Shown here: positions 12,143-12,672 of the stretch, in pieces
How positions within the stretch are numbered: position 1 is the stretch's first letter
Layout: the number at the start of each line of letters is the position of its first letter
NCBI GenBank assembly: GCA_937858165.1
Contig: CALLZA010000629.1
Location: 1-12,672 of the forward strand
Length of the DNA: 12,672 bases
Direction of reading: 5' to 3'
Source: an uncultured Ardenticatenia bacterium
GTDB taxonomy: Bacteria; Chloroflexota; Anaerolineae; Promineifilales; Promineifilaceae
Notes under the pieces: generated by a model
Told to the model about the DNA's origin: nothing
Seen by the model: only the letters and a program-made list of their open reading frames with translations
Database searches by the model: none
Position numbers and translations under genes: made by a program

Positions 12143-12247
12143 GAATGGCACGAATGGCACGCCGATGACGCCGATAAGCGCAGATGAACGCTGAAAAACC
12201 TTATCAGCGAAAATCAGCACCCAATCAGCGTTATCTGCGTGCCATTC
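12143..12247. repeat. ~105-bp inverted-repeat element, copy B
   Basis: Terminal arms GAATGGCACG (12143-12152, repeated in tandem at 12152-12161) and CGTGCCATTC (12238-12247). Inner arms GCGCAGATGAACGCTGA (12178-12194) and TCAGCGTTATCTGCG (12225-12239) pair with one extra base. TTATCAGCG at 12201 echoes the inner arm. Same design as copy A (10843-10944). Non-coding; it fills most of the gap between tRNA-Lys and the truncated gene. Confidence 0.75.
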
Positions 12248-12268
12248 TTCTGCGCGGCACTCTCTCTT

Positions 12269-12559
12269 CTACCGTCCCATCCCTGCCGCCGCCAGCACCG
12301 TCAATAGTTGCCCGCCCAGCCGCCGCAACTGCTCCAGTGGCGCGCCCTCGGCGTCGACCAGGGTCAGTTGGTAGCCGCCGCGCAGGGGGTAGGTCAGCAG
12401 CAGGTGGGCGGACGAAAGGGGCAGGGGCATGAACTGGATGCGTAGTGTCAGCTCGGCGTTACCCCACCCCTCGGCGATGTAGACGGCCACGTCGGCCGCT
12501 TCGACCGGCTTCAGCGCGCCGCGCACAGCCAGCACCAGCGGCCCGCGCGTCACCAGTAC
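12269..12559 (-). CDS. C-terminal fragment of an unknown protein
   Basis: The last 96 residues and stop codon of a gene whose 5' part is lost at the contig end (12559). It reads VLVTRGPLVLAVRGALKPVE... to LLTVLAAAGMGR. The pattern suggests alternating beta strands (ELTLRIQFMPL, HLLLTYPL, YQLTLVDAEG) and a final amphipathic helix (LEQLRRLGGQLLTVLA). I do not recognise the family; a Roadblock/LC7-like fold is a loose thought only. Any residues upstream of VLVTRG, such as the string ending in VYKRQ, are translated adapter and must be discarded. Confidence 0.55.
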   Translation of the reverse strand, partial: VLVTRGPLVLAVRGALKPVEAADVAVYIAEGWGNAELTLRIQFMPLPLSSAHLLLTYPLRGGYQLTLVDAEGAPLEQLRRLGGQLLTVLAAAGMGR

Positions 12560-12625
12560 CTGTCTCTTATACACATCTCCGAGCCCACGAGACCGTACTA
12601 GATCTCCGTTGCCGTCTTCTGCTTG
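12560..12625. other. Nextera mosaic end, i7 index and P7 adapter
   Basis: 12560-12578 is the Tn5 mosaic end, 12579-12593 the read-2 overhang, 12594-12601 index CGTACTAG (N702) and 12602-12625 the P7 complement, with three mismatches at 12607-12609 that look like late-cycle sequencing errors. It is the reverse complement of 94-159. Confidence 0.98.
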
Positions 12626-12672
12626 AAAAAAAAAAACAACAAACGTTAACATGCACTGACGACATACAAGAA
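12626..12672. other. Poly-A and random tail after the adapter
   Basis: Eleven A residues and then random-looking bases follow the end of the P7 adapter, as expected when a read runs off the template. Not genomic. Confidence 0.95.

Noticed and set aside
10843..12247. CRISPR array
   Set aside because: Only two imperfect palindromic copies 1.2 kb apart, no direct repeats with regular spacers, no cas genes.
94..12625. Terminal inverted repeats of a linear element or Tn5-type transposon
   Set aside because: The repeats are Illumina P7, index and Nextera mosaic-end oligos in exact library order.

Overview
The window is one short metagenomic (MAG-type) contig with Illumina Nextera adapter read-through left at both ends (1-159 and 12560-12672). 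Everything from 160 to 12559 is ordinary bacterial DNA: high GC and G/C-rich third codon positions. Gene content suggests Chloroflexota, perhaps Anaerolineae or Ardenticatenia-like: a cyclase-ATPase-TPR fusion, a CpXC protein, a LysM protein with a Pro-rich linker, a GH3 enzyme with a PA14 insert, and a LeuRS with a GDGLSVGH signature. This placement is an inference from protein style; there is no marker search behind it.

Layout. 160-924 (-): zinc-ribbon membrane protein, cut at its C-terminus by the adapter. 925-1122: divergent promoter region with two hairpins. 1123-4320 (+): class III nucleotide cyclase / STAND-like ATPase / TPR signalling protein carrying a repeat-derived in-frame insertion. 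4413-4970 (+): elongation factor P (Arg at the modified loop position), probably cotranscribed with 5024-5509 (+), a secreted double-LysM protein. A 21-bp perfect palindrome (5516-5561) separates these from convergent leuS (5560-7995, -). 8234-10723 (-): GH3 beta-glucosidase-type enzyme. 11000-11896 (+): CpXC protein. 12005-12077 (-): tRNA-Lys(CTT) with its own terminator. 12269-12559 (-): C-terminal piece of an unknown protein.

The most interesting element is the leader of leuS. A strong promoter (TTGACA, 17 bp, extended -10) lies so close to an ATG that the message should be essentially leaderless. That ATG opens a 28-codon peptide with 8 Leu codons, 3 of them TTA, a codon absent from the 30 Leu codons of the neighbouring efp and LysM genes. 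The RNA behind it can form three mutually exclusive stems ending in a perfect intrinsic terminator upstream of leuS. This is the full logic of ribosome-mediated transcription attenuation by Leu-tRNA charging, here controlling leucyl-tRNA synthetase itself in a probable Chloroflexota genome.

Two copies of a ~100-bp inverted-repeat family (10843-10944, 12143-12247) and several ACTGA-rich repeats, one inside a coding sequence, show an active small-repeat population. Most promoters I can place share an extended -10 (TGn) element.
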